A stretch of DNA of 64,000 nucleotides from Sipunculus nudus (taxonomy: Eukaryota; Annelida; Sipuncula; Golfingiida; Sipunculidae): assembly GCA_026874595.1 (NCBI GenBank), contig CM049312.1:73564429-73628428 (forward strand), written 5' to 3'. Positions 33,356-45,519 of this stretch are shown here, one piece after another. How positions within the stretch are numbered: position 1 is the first letter of the stretch; every line of letters begins with the position of its first letter. Made by a program: the position numbers and the translations under genes. The notes beneath the pieces are model-generated. The model was not told where the DNA came from. It made no database searches and worked only from the letters and a program-made list of their open reading frames with translations.

Positions 33356-33390
33356 TTGTCCTTTTACCTTGCTCTGCAATCAGAAATAAA
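33356..33390 (-). other. Splice acceptor and 5-prime exon edge of the zinc-finger gene
   Basis: The minus strand reads a T-rich tract and TGATTGCAG ending at 33373-33374, then AGCAAGG and the ATG. The same arrangement precedes the pseudogene at 8597-8627, so the acceptor is conserved between paralogues. A donor exon was not found upstream within 33.4-35 kb. Confidence 0.6.
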
Positions 33391-35044
33391 GATAATGAAC
33401 AAGATCAACATGCTTAATGCAAACCTCTGCAATGAAATATACATCAGGTATCAGGTACAATCATTCCCTCATAATACATTTGACTATTCTTTTAAAGGTA
33501 CTGAAAATAACTGCAGGGCCTAACCTGCACAGATGTGTTACCACACTTTGTTCAGCAAGTGCTATGAAAATTATATACCGCTATATTGTTTGCAGAAAGA
33601 GAAATCTCAGGTCTTTACTCATCTAATCCCAAATTTTGTTGGTGTGTAATCATAATTGAATCCGATGCAGGGTTTCTACTGTACAATAATACCATTAAAA
33701 AAAATTTGGGTCTAGCTAAATGAATTATAATGTGACCACACATTTATAAATAAAACACATTTTTGGTCTCAGATAGTGATGCCATCATCTTAATCATAAT
33801 TTTGGAACTTGAAATTAATTCTACTTAATAGAGAGGTCAGTCAGAGTGAGACATATAAAAACATTATCACCTATTTTGTACATTACACTATCAAAATGCT
33901 AAACAACTGCAGTTCACACATGTTTAGTAAAACAATCAGTGGTACCACAGAATATCATATTTATTTACAGATAAACATCTATTCTTACATCTGAAAGAGA
34001 TGTACATAATCCAGTCATATATTGCACAAATGACTTAAGATATACAAAGATATTAGCTGTTGTTAATTTTTTAGGGTGACCTCTCAGATGTGCAGACACA
34101 AAAGATAAAATGCTTGAAAAGCTATCTTGCCCAAGTTGGTTTCTCTGAATACGAGGTAGTAGTGTGATTATCCCTTTCGCCACTGGTAATTTAAGGCATG
34201 TTTACACAAGCAGCAACAGTGGGATGCCATTTGACTACCAGCCAGTCAGGGCAGCCTGAGAGGAGAAACCTCCATAGGATCAAAGTCATTCAGGCATCCA
34301 CTTCCGGGAGACTATATAAGTTGTTGACAATAGGACTGCAATTTTACCCTGTAAGCGCGCCATGTGACTATGAGTAAAGATTTGATGGTTGAGGCTGATG
34401 CTATAAAGATGACACATCCTACTGAAAAACTGACTACTAGCCAGAAGAGTTACATAGAAGACAAATGGACTGCTCCCCATTCTGTTGTTTGTTGAGCATA
34501 AGCTACAGTGGCTGCTGACAGCAGGGAAACATGAACCTGGAGGAAATTGCCAATTTGAAATAAAACATATATTGTTAATATATCAATAAACCTTCTGAAC
34601 TTATTTATCCAGATCGGCATTGATGTTATTTTATTAAATTTTACAAGGTGATTCTCAAGTTGATTTACTTTATTCCTGTATTATCCAGATAAAATTGCAT
34701 TAAACAGGTAAAAAACTCAGTTTTTTCCATTGTCCTGGATTAAACAAGTTTTATCTGGATGAAACCTAACCCTGACCTGATTATAAGCCATTAAATTTCA
34801 GGCCAATATATCAAACTACATCTTAGATATATGCAAGGATGTACACTATGCACAAAGGGATAGTAGTCTACAAAGGTGTGTGTAACAGAAAACTGATCAA
34901 GTTTATTGACATGCACATTTTCTGGCCTATATGTCCTACCATTCCTGATCTTTGGGCATGGATGTGTGCAACACAACAAGGGACCCCTGGGGATCATTCC
35001 ATATCAAACAGACAAAAAGTGGATCTCAGATTGTCTTCATTTTT
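33391..35044. other. Probable upstream intron or flank of the zinc-finger gene
   Basis: No supported exon was found. The frames at 33417-34183 and 34791-35133 lack domain features. The segment 34690-34790 (TGTCCTGGATTAAACAAG, TTTTATCTGGATGAAACC) recurs inverted at 4585-4645. Confidence 0.45.
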
Positions 35045-36030
35045 TGTCATTAAGAATTAACAAGGCCTACAGGCCTAATGCAAACCTGTGCAAAGTTTGG
35101 GAGTATGAATGGAGGTTTATTTTTAAAATTTAATATTGATCCTCTTATGTCCTGCATATCTTCCTTAGTCATTATCATTTCAGCAAAATGGACGTTTTGG
35201 ACCTGCAAGTTTCAGACTAGGACATTTTAAAACTAGAATACGGGTAGTTGACAAGCGACTACGTGTATCCACCGAAATCAGAGTGGGACAGGTGAAGTGG
35301 GGCATGGATTGAGTGGCAAGGGGAAATAGAGTGAGGTGTGTTGCATATAAGCCTGAATGTCTGCAGCGTAAACATAAATGTAGGTGGCGCCACCTGCCAC
35401 AAAATCAAGAAAGCTGTCCAGGATGTATAAACCTGCAAAATTTCAGGTGGATAAGTCAAACCACTGCCGAGATATGAGTGATTTTATCCCAAGGCAGATG
35501 AACAGATGGACACTGTGCAAAATGGTTGCAGGTGGCACCACCAGTTTTGCGTATGATGAAGAGCTATGTGAGATCTATACACAAGCAAAATTTTGGCCCA
35601 ATCGGTCAAACGGTTACCGAAATTTGAACTTGGATGTCTGCAGCTTCAACAGGAATGTAGGTGGTGCCACCTGTCATAAAATCAAGAAAGCTATCCAGGA
35701 TATCAACACATGCAAAATTTCAGGTGGATAAGTCAAACCACTGCTGATATATGAGTGATTATATCCAAAGGCTGATGGACGCTGTGCAAAAAGGGTTGCA
35801 GGTGGCACAACCAGTTTTGCGTATGATTAAGAGCTATGTGAGTTCAATATACATGCAAAATTTTGGCCAAATCGGTCAGAAGGTTCCCTAGATATGAGCT
35901 TGGATGTCTGCAGCTTTAACTTGAATGTAGGTGGCACCACCTGTCATAAAATCAAGAAAGCTTTCCAGAATGTATAAACATGCAAAATTTCAGGTGGATA
36001 AGTCAAACCAATGCAGAGATATGATGCTAG
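35045..36030 (+). repeat. R2 repeat, least disrupted copy
   Basis: 35045-35360 is the single-copy head, with AACAAGGCCTACAGGCC and the ACTAGAATACGGGTAG block. Then come three modules of about 275 bp, aligned on GTCTGCAGC at 35358, 35635 and 35908. Each module carries an AGGTGGCRCCACCTG-type core and TTTCAGGTGGATAAGTCAAA. The reverse complement of this copy is split at 1-463 and 3012-3135. The frames at 35384-36209 cross repeat modules and are not genes. Confidence 0.85.
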
Positions 36031-36199
36031 CTCCTGCCCTTTTTGAGATAGCTATGATGCACGATGCACGACAGAAGACGGACGATGCCACACCATTGCA
36101 TAAGCTCACAGAATTGCTAAAAATGCAAACCAAGTTTTTTCAAACAGTTAAAATATATAGTCCAATAGTTCTTATCTTGGCATTCTGTGTTTTTAGACG

Positions 36200-36244
36200 A
36201 TGTGTCTAGACATCTAGACGCTGTGTCTAGATGTCTAGACACAT
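36200..36244. repeat. Perfect 20-bp inverted repeat, 5-nt loop
   Basis: The left arm ATGTGTCTAGACATCTAGAC (36200-36219) and right arm GTCTAGATGTCTAGACACAT (36225-36244) are exact reverse complements around GCTGT. A further GTCTAGACAC follows at 36247. The sequence is built from TCTAGA-like units and can form a cruciform or hairpin. Confidence 0.9.
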
Positions 36245-37060
36245 AGTCTAGACACCAGGCAGAGCCAGGTCAGTTGCTATGGTGATGTCTGGACCCCACC
36301 TGGTTGTACTGAGTGACCTCTTGACTTGGCTGCTGAAACTCAGCATGTTGTCAAATCTGTTTTCAAACACAGAAAGCCTTTTTCAATTAGCTTCACTACT
36401 TTTTTAAAACTGCATTTACCAAATCTATATTCTTATAAAACTGACAGAACCCTATCATAGAATAATTCTTGTAAAGTTTAAACCAATCAGCTTAACAGTT
36501 TCAACATAAAACAGTGTATAAGCTAGAAGAGTCTAAAATTACATTTTCACTTGTAAAAAACAGATCAATATAGGTGGCGCCACCAATACCTAAATTTCTG
36601 ATATGACATATGTGACAAAAATTGGCATAAAAATTTGATGATGATATCTCTAGCCATTCCTCAGATTGAAATTTTAGTGTGCTTTTTTGGACAGATGACT
36701 AAGTTCAACCTCCTGTAACTCGGCCAAAATCTTCGAACTGGAACCATTTGAACAAACTTGAGAGAGATTGTACCAGGGATCATTTCTGTGAAATATGGGA
36801 CAATTTGGCTGGACAGTTTTGGAGAAGAAGATTTTTAAAGCTTTTTTAGCCTTTTCCCTATAAAATCTAGGAAAATGGAGTTAGGAAAAAATAAACAAAA
36901 TTCGATCAAGTTTTTCAGATGACTGATTATTTGCAAAAAATTTGGTGATGCTAGCTCCTGCCATTTTTGAGTTAGCTATGGTTTATGTACAGACGACACA
37001 CGGCGCAATGACGGATGACAATGCACCATCGCATCAGCTCACAGGTTCGCTAAAAATTGA
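36245..37060. repeat. Repeat debris with one GGTGGCGCCACC core
   Basis: The exact palindrome lies at 36573-36584, with nearby blocks such as CATATGTGACAAAAATTGGC. The phrase GATGCTAGCTCCTGCCNTTTTTGAG with AGCTATG occurs at about 36022 and 36947, followed each time by ACGACA-rich sequence and CATAAGCTCACAG/CATCAGCTCACAG. It is therefore a duplicated segment about 925 bp apart. Confidence 0.6.
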
Positions 37061-37266
37061 GGTTTTTCCTTAATTTCTCAAAGGAATGAAGTCACAAAGA
37101 CCAAGTTTTTGGCTTGGTAGGCAATCTTGGCGACATCTCACATTACGCTGAATTTTGGATTCCTAGGTCTTACGGTATCAAAACGTGCCACATCTACGGA
37201 CGGACGAACGATGGACAATTGACCACAACTATAGCTCAGATGACATATAGTCAGCTGAGTTAAAAA
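37061..37266 (+). repeat. R3 terminal segment
   Basis: It matches 43995-44241: GAGGTTTTTCCTTAAT, a NAATCTTGGCGACATCT variant, AAAACGTGCC, GGACGGACGA and the hairpin tail near 37229-37259 (TAGCTCAGATGAC ... AGTCAGCTGAG). Confidence 0.75.
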
Positions 37267-39425
37267 TTTCAAATCTGTGACAGAAATAGTAATATATTTA
37301 AAATAGCCTTGGAAGGAATTTAGCTAAATATTATCTTTAGGAATGACTCATGACTAGCTTTTAATATGTTGCAGCTCCAACACTTGAAACTGTCTCTGAA
37401 TCTGAAACAATGATCTGTGTTACCTTTGCTCATAGAGCTGCACAGCTGGCAGTTGACACATTTTAACAAGTTTACCCCAGTAGCTACTAGCCTGCCATCC
37501 ATAGGGAAACTTAGAACAGAACTTTTTTCACCACTAAAAACACAGTCAAAGTGGTATGTTACATATGCATTTGATGATAATAATATTTCTATTTTATGAT
37601 GAATATGACACTTTAAGCTGAAATATCAAAATTTCATTGTTTAAGTGGAATGTCCCAAGAGTGCTTCATGCAACTGTCAACTGCCATTATACTGACCTAT
37701 ACATATGAAATTCAACCATAACCACAAATGTTTTTTTTTCAAGCAACTGGTTATGCTATTATGTATATGGGCACATTTGACAGAAATTTATAGGAATGCA
37801 AACTTTCTTTAAGAAAAATAAACACTATGTGCACACATTATTTTTTATATGTTTAGGTTAAGCTGCATGGTGTTTCCATTTATTTTATTTGTGAGATGTT
37901 TCATCCAACTGAATTACCAAATGTGTTCATGTGATACAACAATTACTGTGGTTGCCTTTATATCAGCAGGGCTGAATTTTCGCGGTTTTTGTATTTTTAA
38001 AAGTTTCACGGGGTTCCTTTTTCGCGCTCTATCATTAGTCTAGTAGTATGTTATTATCAAATATGAAACTATAAACTGTTGTGACTATATTATTTCATAA
38101 ACCACTATTTCACTATTATCTAGGCCTGCTATTTCTCTCTCCGGATATCGCATGTTAGAACACTCATGAACGGCTCAGCCGACGCGTACGGGAAGCACTG
38201 ACCCCACTGGCTGTAATTAGTTCCCGGCCAAAGCTCATGCAATCAAACAACTCACATGTCATTAAGGTGTGAGAAACCAACGTGTAACTACATAACCGTG
38301 TAATAGGTTTGTTTAGGGAAACTGTCTTGATAAGGGTATCTTCCTCCTTAATTAACAGACGTGTCATAATCACATGCTCATCCATCAAAAGGGACGCCTG
38401 TAGGTAGCCCCCTTCTTGCGGGATCAAAGGCAGGGATGTGCCCAGAATAATATATGCCATTAATATTGCAAATCACTTCCGTATGGGTGGAAGAAGGAAC
38501 CGTATTCAGTTTTTACAGTTAAAATCTAAAGCCAAACATCATATTCCACTGTTCTACAGCAATTTGGCCCCATCATGAACTGTGATCTTTCAAATATATT
38601 CAAATATTCACTGGATCACTAGCCAATCAAACATCGTTTGGCGTGTCATAATTTCGGAAGTGACAGCACGAGTCCTTTATACAGTTACAAGGTGGCGCTA
38701 CCCTAGCAGCTACATTCACTACTTAATGACAAATTTTATTCATTAGCAATAACTAAATACGGCACAATGTGAAAGAGTACCTTCTACTAAATATTCATTT
38801 TAAGCAGCACTGGATGTCATCTAGCTTGGCAAACATACACGTAATTTTTAAATATTACTGCCCGGCGGGCATTGACACTTTCCAGTCTGCCAGGCGCGCC
38901 CGCTGGCATCAGCGTATCCCTGCAAAGGGTCAAGTGTTTGCATCTAATCCAACCGATATTATTATAAATGGGTCCCGTTATTCTCCCTGAATCACATAAA
39001 GTACATGCACCAGGCTCCATGGACATCACTACGTAGCTGAAAATTAATTTCAACTTTTGCCAACTATCGTCAGCTTCTGAAATTAATGACCATGGCCTGG
39101 TAAATATGCATTCAAAACTGCATGGTTTCAATTTTGCAGTTGGAGAGCGACCGTGAATTTCGCGAATTTGAAACCACCGCAAATAAGAAGACAACCCGGT
39201 ATAAAGCATTACACATGACTCTGGTCGTTCCTTATCTTTATGATTAATGTACAGGGAGTAGTATTAATTGACTATGATCCTAGATCCCTGTACTCCAATT
39301 AAATTAGAGATTAAGTTAAGCTTCACTATGCTACACTCTTAAGTGTAAATCTGTCATTCAGCGTTGTTGAATAAAGATCCCTGGTGCACCAAACAGTCCC
39401 CTTCCTCTGACCAGGAGCTCGAACT
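37267..39425. other. Gene-less stretch
   Basis: The minus-strand frame at 38164-38460 (98 codons) has no recognisable domain, and other frames are shorter. A GGTGGCGCT lies near 38691. No RNA gene is recognised. Confidence 0.4.
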
Positions 39426-39439
39426 GTGTTGCAGGTGGT

Positions 39440-39458
39440 TGGGGGGGGGGGGGGGGGG
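39440..39458. repeat. Poly-G tract
   Basis: About 19 consecutive G. Similar G or C runs occur at about 4061, 11350, 42684, 47593, 50026, 51416, 55848, 62281 and 63782. Confidence 0.95.
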
Positions 39459-39539
39459 CACTGTATGAGTGAGTGATGTGGAAGCCTCCTGCAACCACCC
39501 AATGCACACACACAAAGGATGGTCTGTCTCAAAAGATCT

Positions 39540-40530
39540 TATCAGCCCTTGAGCTCTCGCACAGGATCCAATGGGGTACGGTTTAGTCCAAAGGGGTGGT
39601 TCCAGCAGAAGCAGATCAGGTGGACAGGTCCGGACCCCCCTTTTTCAGCTGCTGCCACAATTTTGTAAGAGTTACAGACCCATTTTTGCAGCCTAGACCC
39701 ACCTTTCGGACCTGGGTACCTTTTCTTAGGTTTTGTCAGAAGTTCTGCTGGGTTTGACCCAGCCACCTGCAGGAATGAAACATCTTGCACTGTTGACGGA
39801 CAACTGTTTCTTTGCCTCCCCATATGTAGATATAAGTGGTATTTGGCCACGTTAGAATCATATTTTAAAAAAAAAAAAACAGTTTTGATATCAGTTTCAC
39901 AGATGGGGCTGACATTTAAACTTCTTCCCCATGGTAAAAGTATCTTATTTGCAATACAACAGCAACATATTCTGGGTTCTCCACTAGCCAATATAACCTG
40001 GCGCACCGCCAGCCTTTCCTTTCTCACTGCCAGCCTTTAATGTTACCCGGCACTCTTTCATCTGTCCCCACCACCCTTTCCCTGTCCCTGCCAGACACAG
40101 TGGTCAGGGGTAACAAGGACTCGCCTTACAGACTGACCCTGCAAGGGGTCTTGCTGAGTGATTGTTAGCCTGGAGTAATTAAGCTGGTGTCAGTGCTGGG
40201 ATCTTATCATCACAGCCAGTGACATCAGGTTACTAGATGGATATAAGACAGCCCACTGCTGTAGAGTAAGAGAAGCCACAACTCCCTTGCTCCCTGATTG
40301 CATTTTAATTACCCAATGCCTGTTGGCATGGATATTGGTTAACATTGATACATATTCTGACTGTGGCTTCTAGGAAGGTATATTCGCTCAGTGTGCTGTC
40401 ATAACAGCTGGCCTTTAAGTGTCGCTGATACAATAAATTTCTATATTTGCATTCTATTTGTTGTTCGTATGACAGCTCATACAAACAAATTACACATGCC
40501 CTTCCTCTTGCTCTCAATGTTCTTACATGC
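39540..40530. other. Repeat-like stretch without genes
   Basis: 39620-39760 is rich in GGACC/GACCC-type blocks. 39985-40090 has a run of CCAGCC, CCTTTCC and CACTGCC units. The minus-strand frame at 39542-40027 has no domain signature and crosses a poly-A run at 39868. Confidence 0.4.
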
Positions 40531-40566
40531 ATAAAACAAGGGACCCATGGGTCACGGCGCTCAGCT
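40531..40566. repeat. Recurrent repeat terminus with GACCCATGGGTC
   Basis: ACAAGGGACCCATGGGTCAC followed by GGCGCTCAGCTG is nearly identical to 19649-19680. It is related to 62410-62440 and, inverted, to 57704-57733, where it terminates an R4 copy. Confidence 0.75.
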
Positions 40567-40872
40567 GATCGTGATTGGACTATAAATGTTTCTCCACTGT
40601 GATACTATATCGAGTCGATAAAACTTATGAATATCATGTACATGTTCGGCTATTATAAAGGAATGTAATGTAATATGTGAGTAAATGATAAATGAAATTA
40701 CCTGACTGATGGATTAATAGAGTCAAATATAGTGGTTTATTTTTTATTTATTTAGGAGGAGTTGAAAATTGTGATATATTTGAGCAAATATGAATGCAAT
40801 GACAGCAGTAATAAGCAGTAGTAGAATGATGATAAGGCTATTTGTTGAAGGATCTAAAGTGTATGGTAGTCT

Positions 40873-41786
40873 GCAAGCTTTCAATTTGACAGATATGATG
40901 TTATGATTAACTATGCTGATGAAGTGATTTATGAATTTGTGACTGTATGACACAATATCTCTTTAGTCTTGACAAGGTACATTATTGTGATGCCCACTAT
41001 GTCTACATATTACACAATATTGACATAATTTCTGGCATGTACATAGGTACCTATGGACGAATAGTTATACAAAATATTAAAGTATGAATATATCTGATTC
41101 ATCTTGTTCTTGCTTACTGAGGCTGACTTTTGGATGGGGTTCGGAGAAGGGAAAAGTGAGGGCAGCACAAAGGTGGATGTAGAAATATTCTATTGTAATG
41201 TTTTTCATTTATATAAGAATATGAAACGCTAAGAGGAAAGGGGCCCTCCTACTTAGTTATAGTAAAGTTCTAAATATATGATTGCAAACTAATACTCTGA
41301 CAAGACTGTCATGAAGAAAAACAGTAAATGCAAGCTTTCAATTTGACAGATATGATGTTATGATTAACTATGCTGATGAAGTGATTTATGAATTTGTGAC
41401 TGTATGACACAATATCTCTTTAGTCTTGACAAGGTACATTATTGTGATGCCCACTATGTCTACATATTACACAATATTGACATAATTTCTGGCATGTACA
41501 TAGGTACCTATGGACGAATAGTTATACAAAATATTAAAGTATGAATATATCTGATTCATCTTGTTCTTGCTTACTGAGGCTGACTTTGGGATGGGGTTCA
41601 GAGAAGGGAAAAGTGAGGGCAGCACGAAGGTGGATGTAGAAATATTCTATTGTTATGTTTTTCATTTATATAAGAATATGAAAAGCTAAGAGGAAAGGAG
41701 CCCTCCTACTTGGTTATAGTAAAGTTCTAAATATATGATTGCAAACTAATATTCTGACAAGACTGTCATGAAGAAAAACAGTAAAA
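40873..41786. repeat. 457-bp tandem duplication, recent
   Basis: Copy 1 (40873-41329) and copy 2 (41330-41786) both start GCAAGCTTTCAATTTGAC and end ATGAAGAAAAACAGTAAA. I counted only about ten differences by eye. No gene lies inside. The low divergence implies a recent head-to-tail duplication. Confidence 0.93.
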
Positions 41787-42930
41787 GTTTTGAGATACTG
41801 TAATGCATATGAAAATTTACAGATGGACAGGCAAGTGGACAGAATGGACTAATACCTTTATTTCACTTTCAAGGGAATAATGCATTTAAGTTTATATATA
41901 AGCCTATTTTTTTAAGCATATCCACTTTTTCCATTAAGAAGTTTTTATTTGAATCATTTTTTTTATTTACAGGTTTTATAAATTTTTAATAAAAAAACCT
42001 GAAAATATAAGTTAAAATATTAGAATTGTTGCAAAAGTTGCAATCATTATATATGCAGAGTAAAAAACTGAAACTATAAGTTAAAATATTAGAATTGTCG
42101 CAAAAGTTGCAATCATCATATATCCAGAGTGTAGCTCATATTGGGTCATATTATGCATACACATATATTTTATTATTTTAAATCATAAATGTTTAAACTG
42201 AATTTAAAAGAAAATAATGCCACAACATGGCATCTACAAGAATATTCCTTGAATCACTATTAAAAAGTTTTGCCCATTGGAGTTTTCAGTACATGCTTAA
42301 TTTTATTCACCAAAATAAAATAAAAGATTCAGTAAATTTGATAAAATAAAACATCTTTTCAAATAAAGTATACACACTGTTGGTTGAATGAGGGACAAAC
42401 AATATCATTGTGCTGATTACTATCCCAGTTTTAATTTATTACTGGAATTAATAGTCAATTTCACACCTGGTGAAGTTTTTACTCCTCTGAAGTAAGGAAT
42501 TACTTATCTCATGAACATCTACACTTTCATAGCAATACACCACTTTGTGGACACAATTAAATGTACACTTTAATCATTGTAACCCTGGGGGTACCATACA
42601 AAATCTAAAATGTAGCATAGCCTGGAATAAGAATGAATCAAATACAGAAAATAATAACATTCATCTAGTTTATGCACCATCTGGGGGGGGGGGGGGGGGA
42701 GGGAGTGCAGGGCACAGGGGAAGCCTGCTGGTAGTGACCAAGCTGACCCAAGGCAAGCTGCCTGGGGTGGGTTACATAATGCAAGTGAAGGCTGTACTAC
42801 TAGGTGGGCTAGATGTAAACAACACTTGACATGGTGTATGAAAACATGAATAAAAGCTATTCTTTCCAATCAATTTCTTTGAAATATCAGATTTTAAAAG
42901 ATTAAATCCTAATGTATATATGCTGTGAAA
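41787..42930. other. Gene-less stretch with a 69-bp duplication
   Basis: ATAAGTTAAAATATTAGAATT with flanks occurs at 42008 and 42077 (period 69). A run of 17 G interrupted by A lies at 42684-42702. The frames at 42545-42869 cross it and are unsupported. Confidence 0.6.
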
Positions 42931-42939
42931 ATTAAATCA

Positions 42940-43505
42940 ACAGTGCCAAAGTTGGACAAAATTTAAGGTATTGATTTTTTATTTATGCTAATAACTTGAA
43001 AAATATGCAAAATTCAGATCTAATTTTGGGTAAACAATTGAATCTTGATTAAATAAAGTTATATTCCTGAAAAAAAATTCTCTAGGTTCAGCAATTCTCA
43101 TGTTAGGTGAGTAAATATATTTCCTGATTTTTTTAAAAATTGCATTATGTTTTGGCCCATAACTTCAAAATAATACCCAATACTGACCTAATTTTTGGTA
43201 AGTTCATAGAAAATGTATGAAAGAATGTGAATACTATATACGATCAAAAACAGATCAGTGGTTTTGATATTAGGCAGCCTTGAAGTGTAACAATGGCTTT
43301 TTTTATGGAAAATGAGTTTTTTTCCTTAATATCTCGAAGGAACGAAGTCCTAATGACCCAATTTTCGGTATGGTAGGAGATTTTGGGGACATCTAAAATT
43401 ATGCCAACAGCCTGGGGAGCATAGAAATGTGCACTGAATGACCTACAGTCATCGAAGTGGACTGCTTGACAATGTAAGGGAATACAACAAGAGCCTCCAA
43501 AAAAA
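42940..43505 (+). repeat. R3 repeat, copy with interrupted end
   Basis: It matches 43620-44040 block by block (CCAAAGTTGG, TTTAAGGTA, AATTGAATCTTGATTAAAT, TGGCCCATAACTT, GGTTTTGATATTAGGCAG, GAACGAAGTCCTAATGACC). At about 43395 it switches to a different segment ending in ACAACAAGAGCC, so the usual hairpin end is absent. Confidence 0.8.
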
Positions 43506-43529
43506 TTCAATAACTAGCCTAATTTTGCA

Positions 43530-44245
43530 GCTTTTATTTTCAAATTTCAGATTTGAACAGATTAAATCCTTATGTATACATGCTGTGAAAATTAAATCCA
43601 CAGTACTTACAGGAAAAAAATGTGCCGTGGCCAAAGTTGGGCAACATTTAAGGTACCAATTTTATATTTTTGCCAATATTTAAAAAAATTTAACAGATTT
43701 TGATCTAATTTTTGGTATACAATTAAATTTTGATTAATTAAAGTTGTATTATTGGAAAAAAGTCCCTACCTTTAACACTTTTGGTCTTAAGTGACCAAAT
43801 ATCTTCCTGATTTTTTTACAAAGTCCATTATGTTTGGGCCCATAACTTTTTTTAATTATATAATACTGACTTAATATCTGGCATGTACATAGGAACTATA
43901 TAGAGGAACATTTATGGTAAATATGTAGAAAACCAGATGAGTGGTTTTGATATTAGGCAGTCCTGAAGTGTGAAAATAGATTTCTAATAAAAAATTGAGG
44001 TTTTTCCTTAATATCTCGAAGGAACGAAGTCCTATTGACCCAATTTTCGGCATGGTAGGAGATTTTTGGGACATCTAACTGTATGCCAAATTTCAGATTC
44101 GTAGGTCCAATGGTGTCGAAACGTGCCAGTCTTACGGGCGGACATCCAGACGGACAGACGGACGGACGGACGGACAGACAGACGGACGACGGACAATGGA
44201 CCACGACTATAGCTCAGATGACTTATAGTCAGCTGAGCTAAAAAG
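43530..44245 (+). repeat. R3 repeat, most complete copy
   Basis: It runs from CTTTTATTTTCAAATTTCAG through the conserved blocks and GGACGGAC runs (44137-44190) to the hairpin tail: TAGCTCAGATGACT (44210-44223) against AGTCAGCTGAGCTA (44227-44240), 13 of 14 paired, then AAAA. No coding capacity. Confidence 0.85.
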
Positions 44246-45519
44246 CCATGCAGATTAAATTTTTAATCAGACAATAAAAAATGCTTGACGCGCAGCAGGT
44301 AAGCACCAGGCTTGGTTCAACCGCGCTTACCACCAGCCTATCAGAATTTCTAGTGGAGAACACTGCATATTGGCAACTGTAAGTGCATTTTACTTTAGTT
44401 ATTGTGAATTTTGGTCCAGGACTTAGGAAGACATCTTATAACTGCTTATAACTGCCATAACAGAAGCAGTATGAATGTATATGTAGCCAGCGACCATAAT
44501 CCTTTGTGTACTGGTCCCATTTTCATAGGGTTATAGGCATATTTAAACTGGGAATTTATGCAAATAGCTTGTAATAACACAATTTTGTCTTTTAAAAATG
44601 AGATACCCAATACACAGATAGGTTTTCTTACGTTTATAGAAACAGAACACGCTCAACTTTGGATCCCACCCAAGGACTTACATGGAGTGGTGACTAAAAT
44701 AAAGGTATATTGATGAAATTTTATCATTTCAGTCGACCATTGTGGCTAGGTTGGACTCCTCTTTTATCTAAAGCCTGGATCCACCCCTGATTTGTCTTAC
44801 CTTGGTTTTGCACACTGGGCCCTTCTGGTTACACACTAGTTTTAAACAAAGAAAAAGGGTCAGCCTATCAAACACATGAGTAACTGATAAGGACATAGCC
44901 CCCACCTAGGTCTGTACAAAATACTTATTAGTACCGTAGCACTTACCGTCATATCGACCCTCTGGCATTACGACCAGATCACTGGCACCAAAGTGTCATT
45001 ACATCTAAGTATGAGGAACGCATTATAAGGCCTTATGAAGATTCAAATATTTCCGTCATTTCTAACAACGCTTCATGGCCTACAGGTACACCCATCACTG
45101 TCAATCAACATAAACCAGACTAATCGTTAGCATTTTTGTGTACTTTCTAATAATACCAAACATGAGTGAGAAAATTTCCTTTTTAACCCAGCCCATTGGT
45201 AAACCCCTCGGCATGTTTGTAGAATTTATGACCGCATGAACACAAGCATTGCTCGCACGGGTTACAGGACGCAAGCAGCTTACAGGCTATACAGGAAATG
45301 ACCTGCGTCCATGGAGACGGTGTTTCAGTTTGGGTTGTGAGCTCACATGTATACTGTTGTGTTAATTTATCATTCTTTGCATAATATTGAGATTATGGGC
45401 CGTTTACCACAATATGAACGCAACCTGATGCAAGACCATTGCGTCACATTCCACGGCAACACTTGTATCACGGCTAGAGTAGGCTTACAAGCCCAATATT
45501 CTTATTGCCTTCAGGATCG
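44246..45519. other. Gene-less stretch
   Basis: No supported coding sequence or RNA gene. The short frame at 45347-45574 extends into the start of the 45529 element and lacks any domain. Confidence 0.45.

Noticed and set aside
31820-33379. Start of the zinc-finger protein at 33379
   Set aside because: That start is a TTG lying in the splice-acceptor sequence; the first ATG is at 33355 and matches the paralogue's layout.
35356-36000. Regularly spaced direct repeats suggesting a CRISPR-like array
   Set aside because: Units are about 275 bp and similar along their whole length, so they are tandem repeat modules in eukaryotic DNA.
35384-36209. Frames of 115 and 92 codons
   Set aside because: They start within successive R2 modules and repeat the same peptide pieces; a repeat effect.
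39542-40027. 161-codon minus-strand frame
   Set aside because: No recognisable domain; it crosses a poly-A run and repeat-like CCAGCC sequence, so I do not call it a gene.
42545-42869. Overlapping frames of 94 and 99 codons on opposite strands
   Set aside because: Both cross the poly-G tract, giving Gly or Pro runs, and neither has other protein features.
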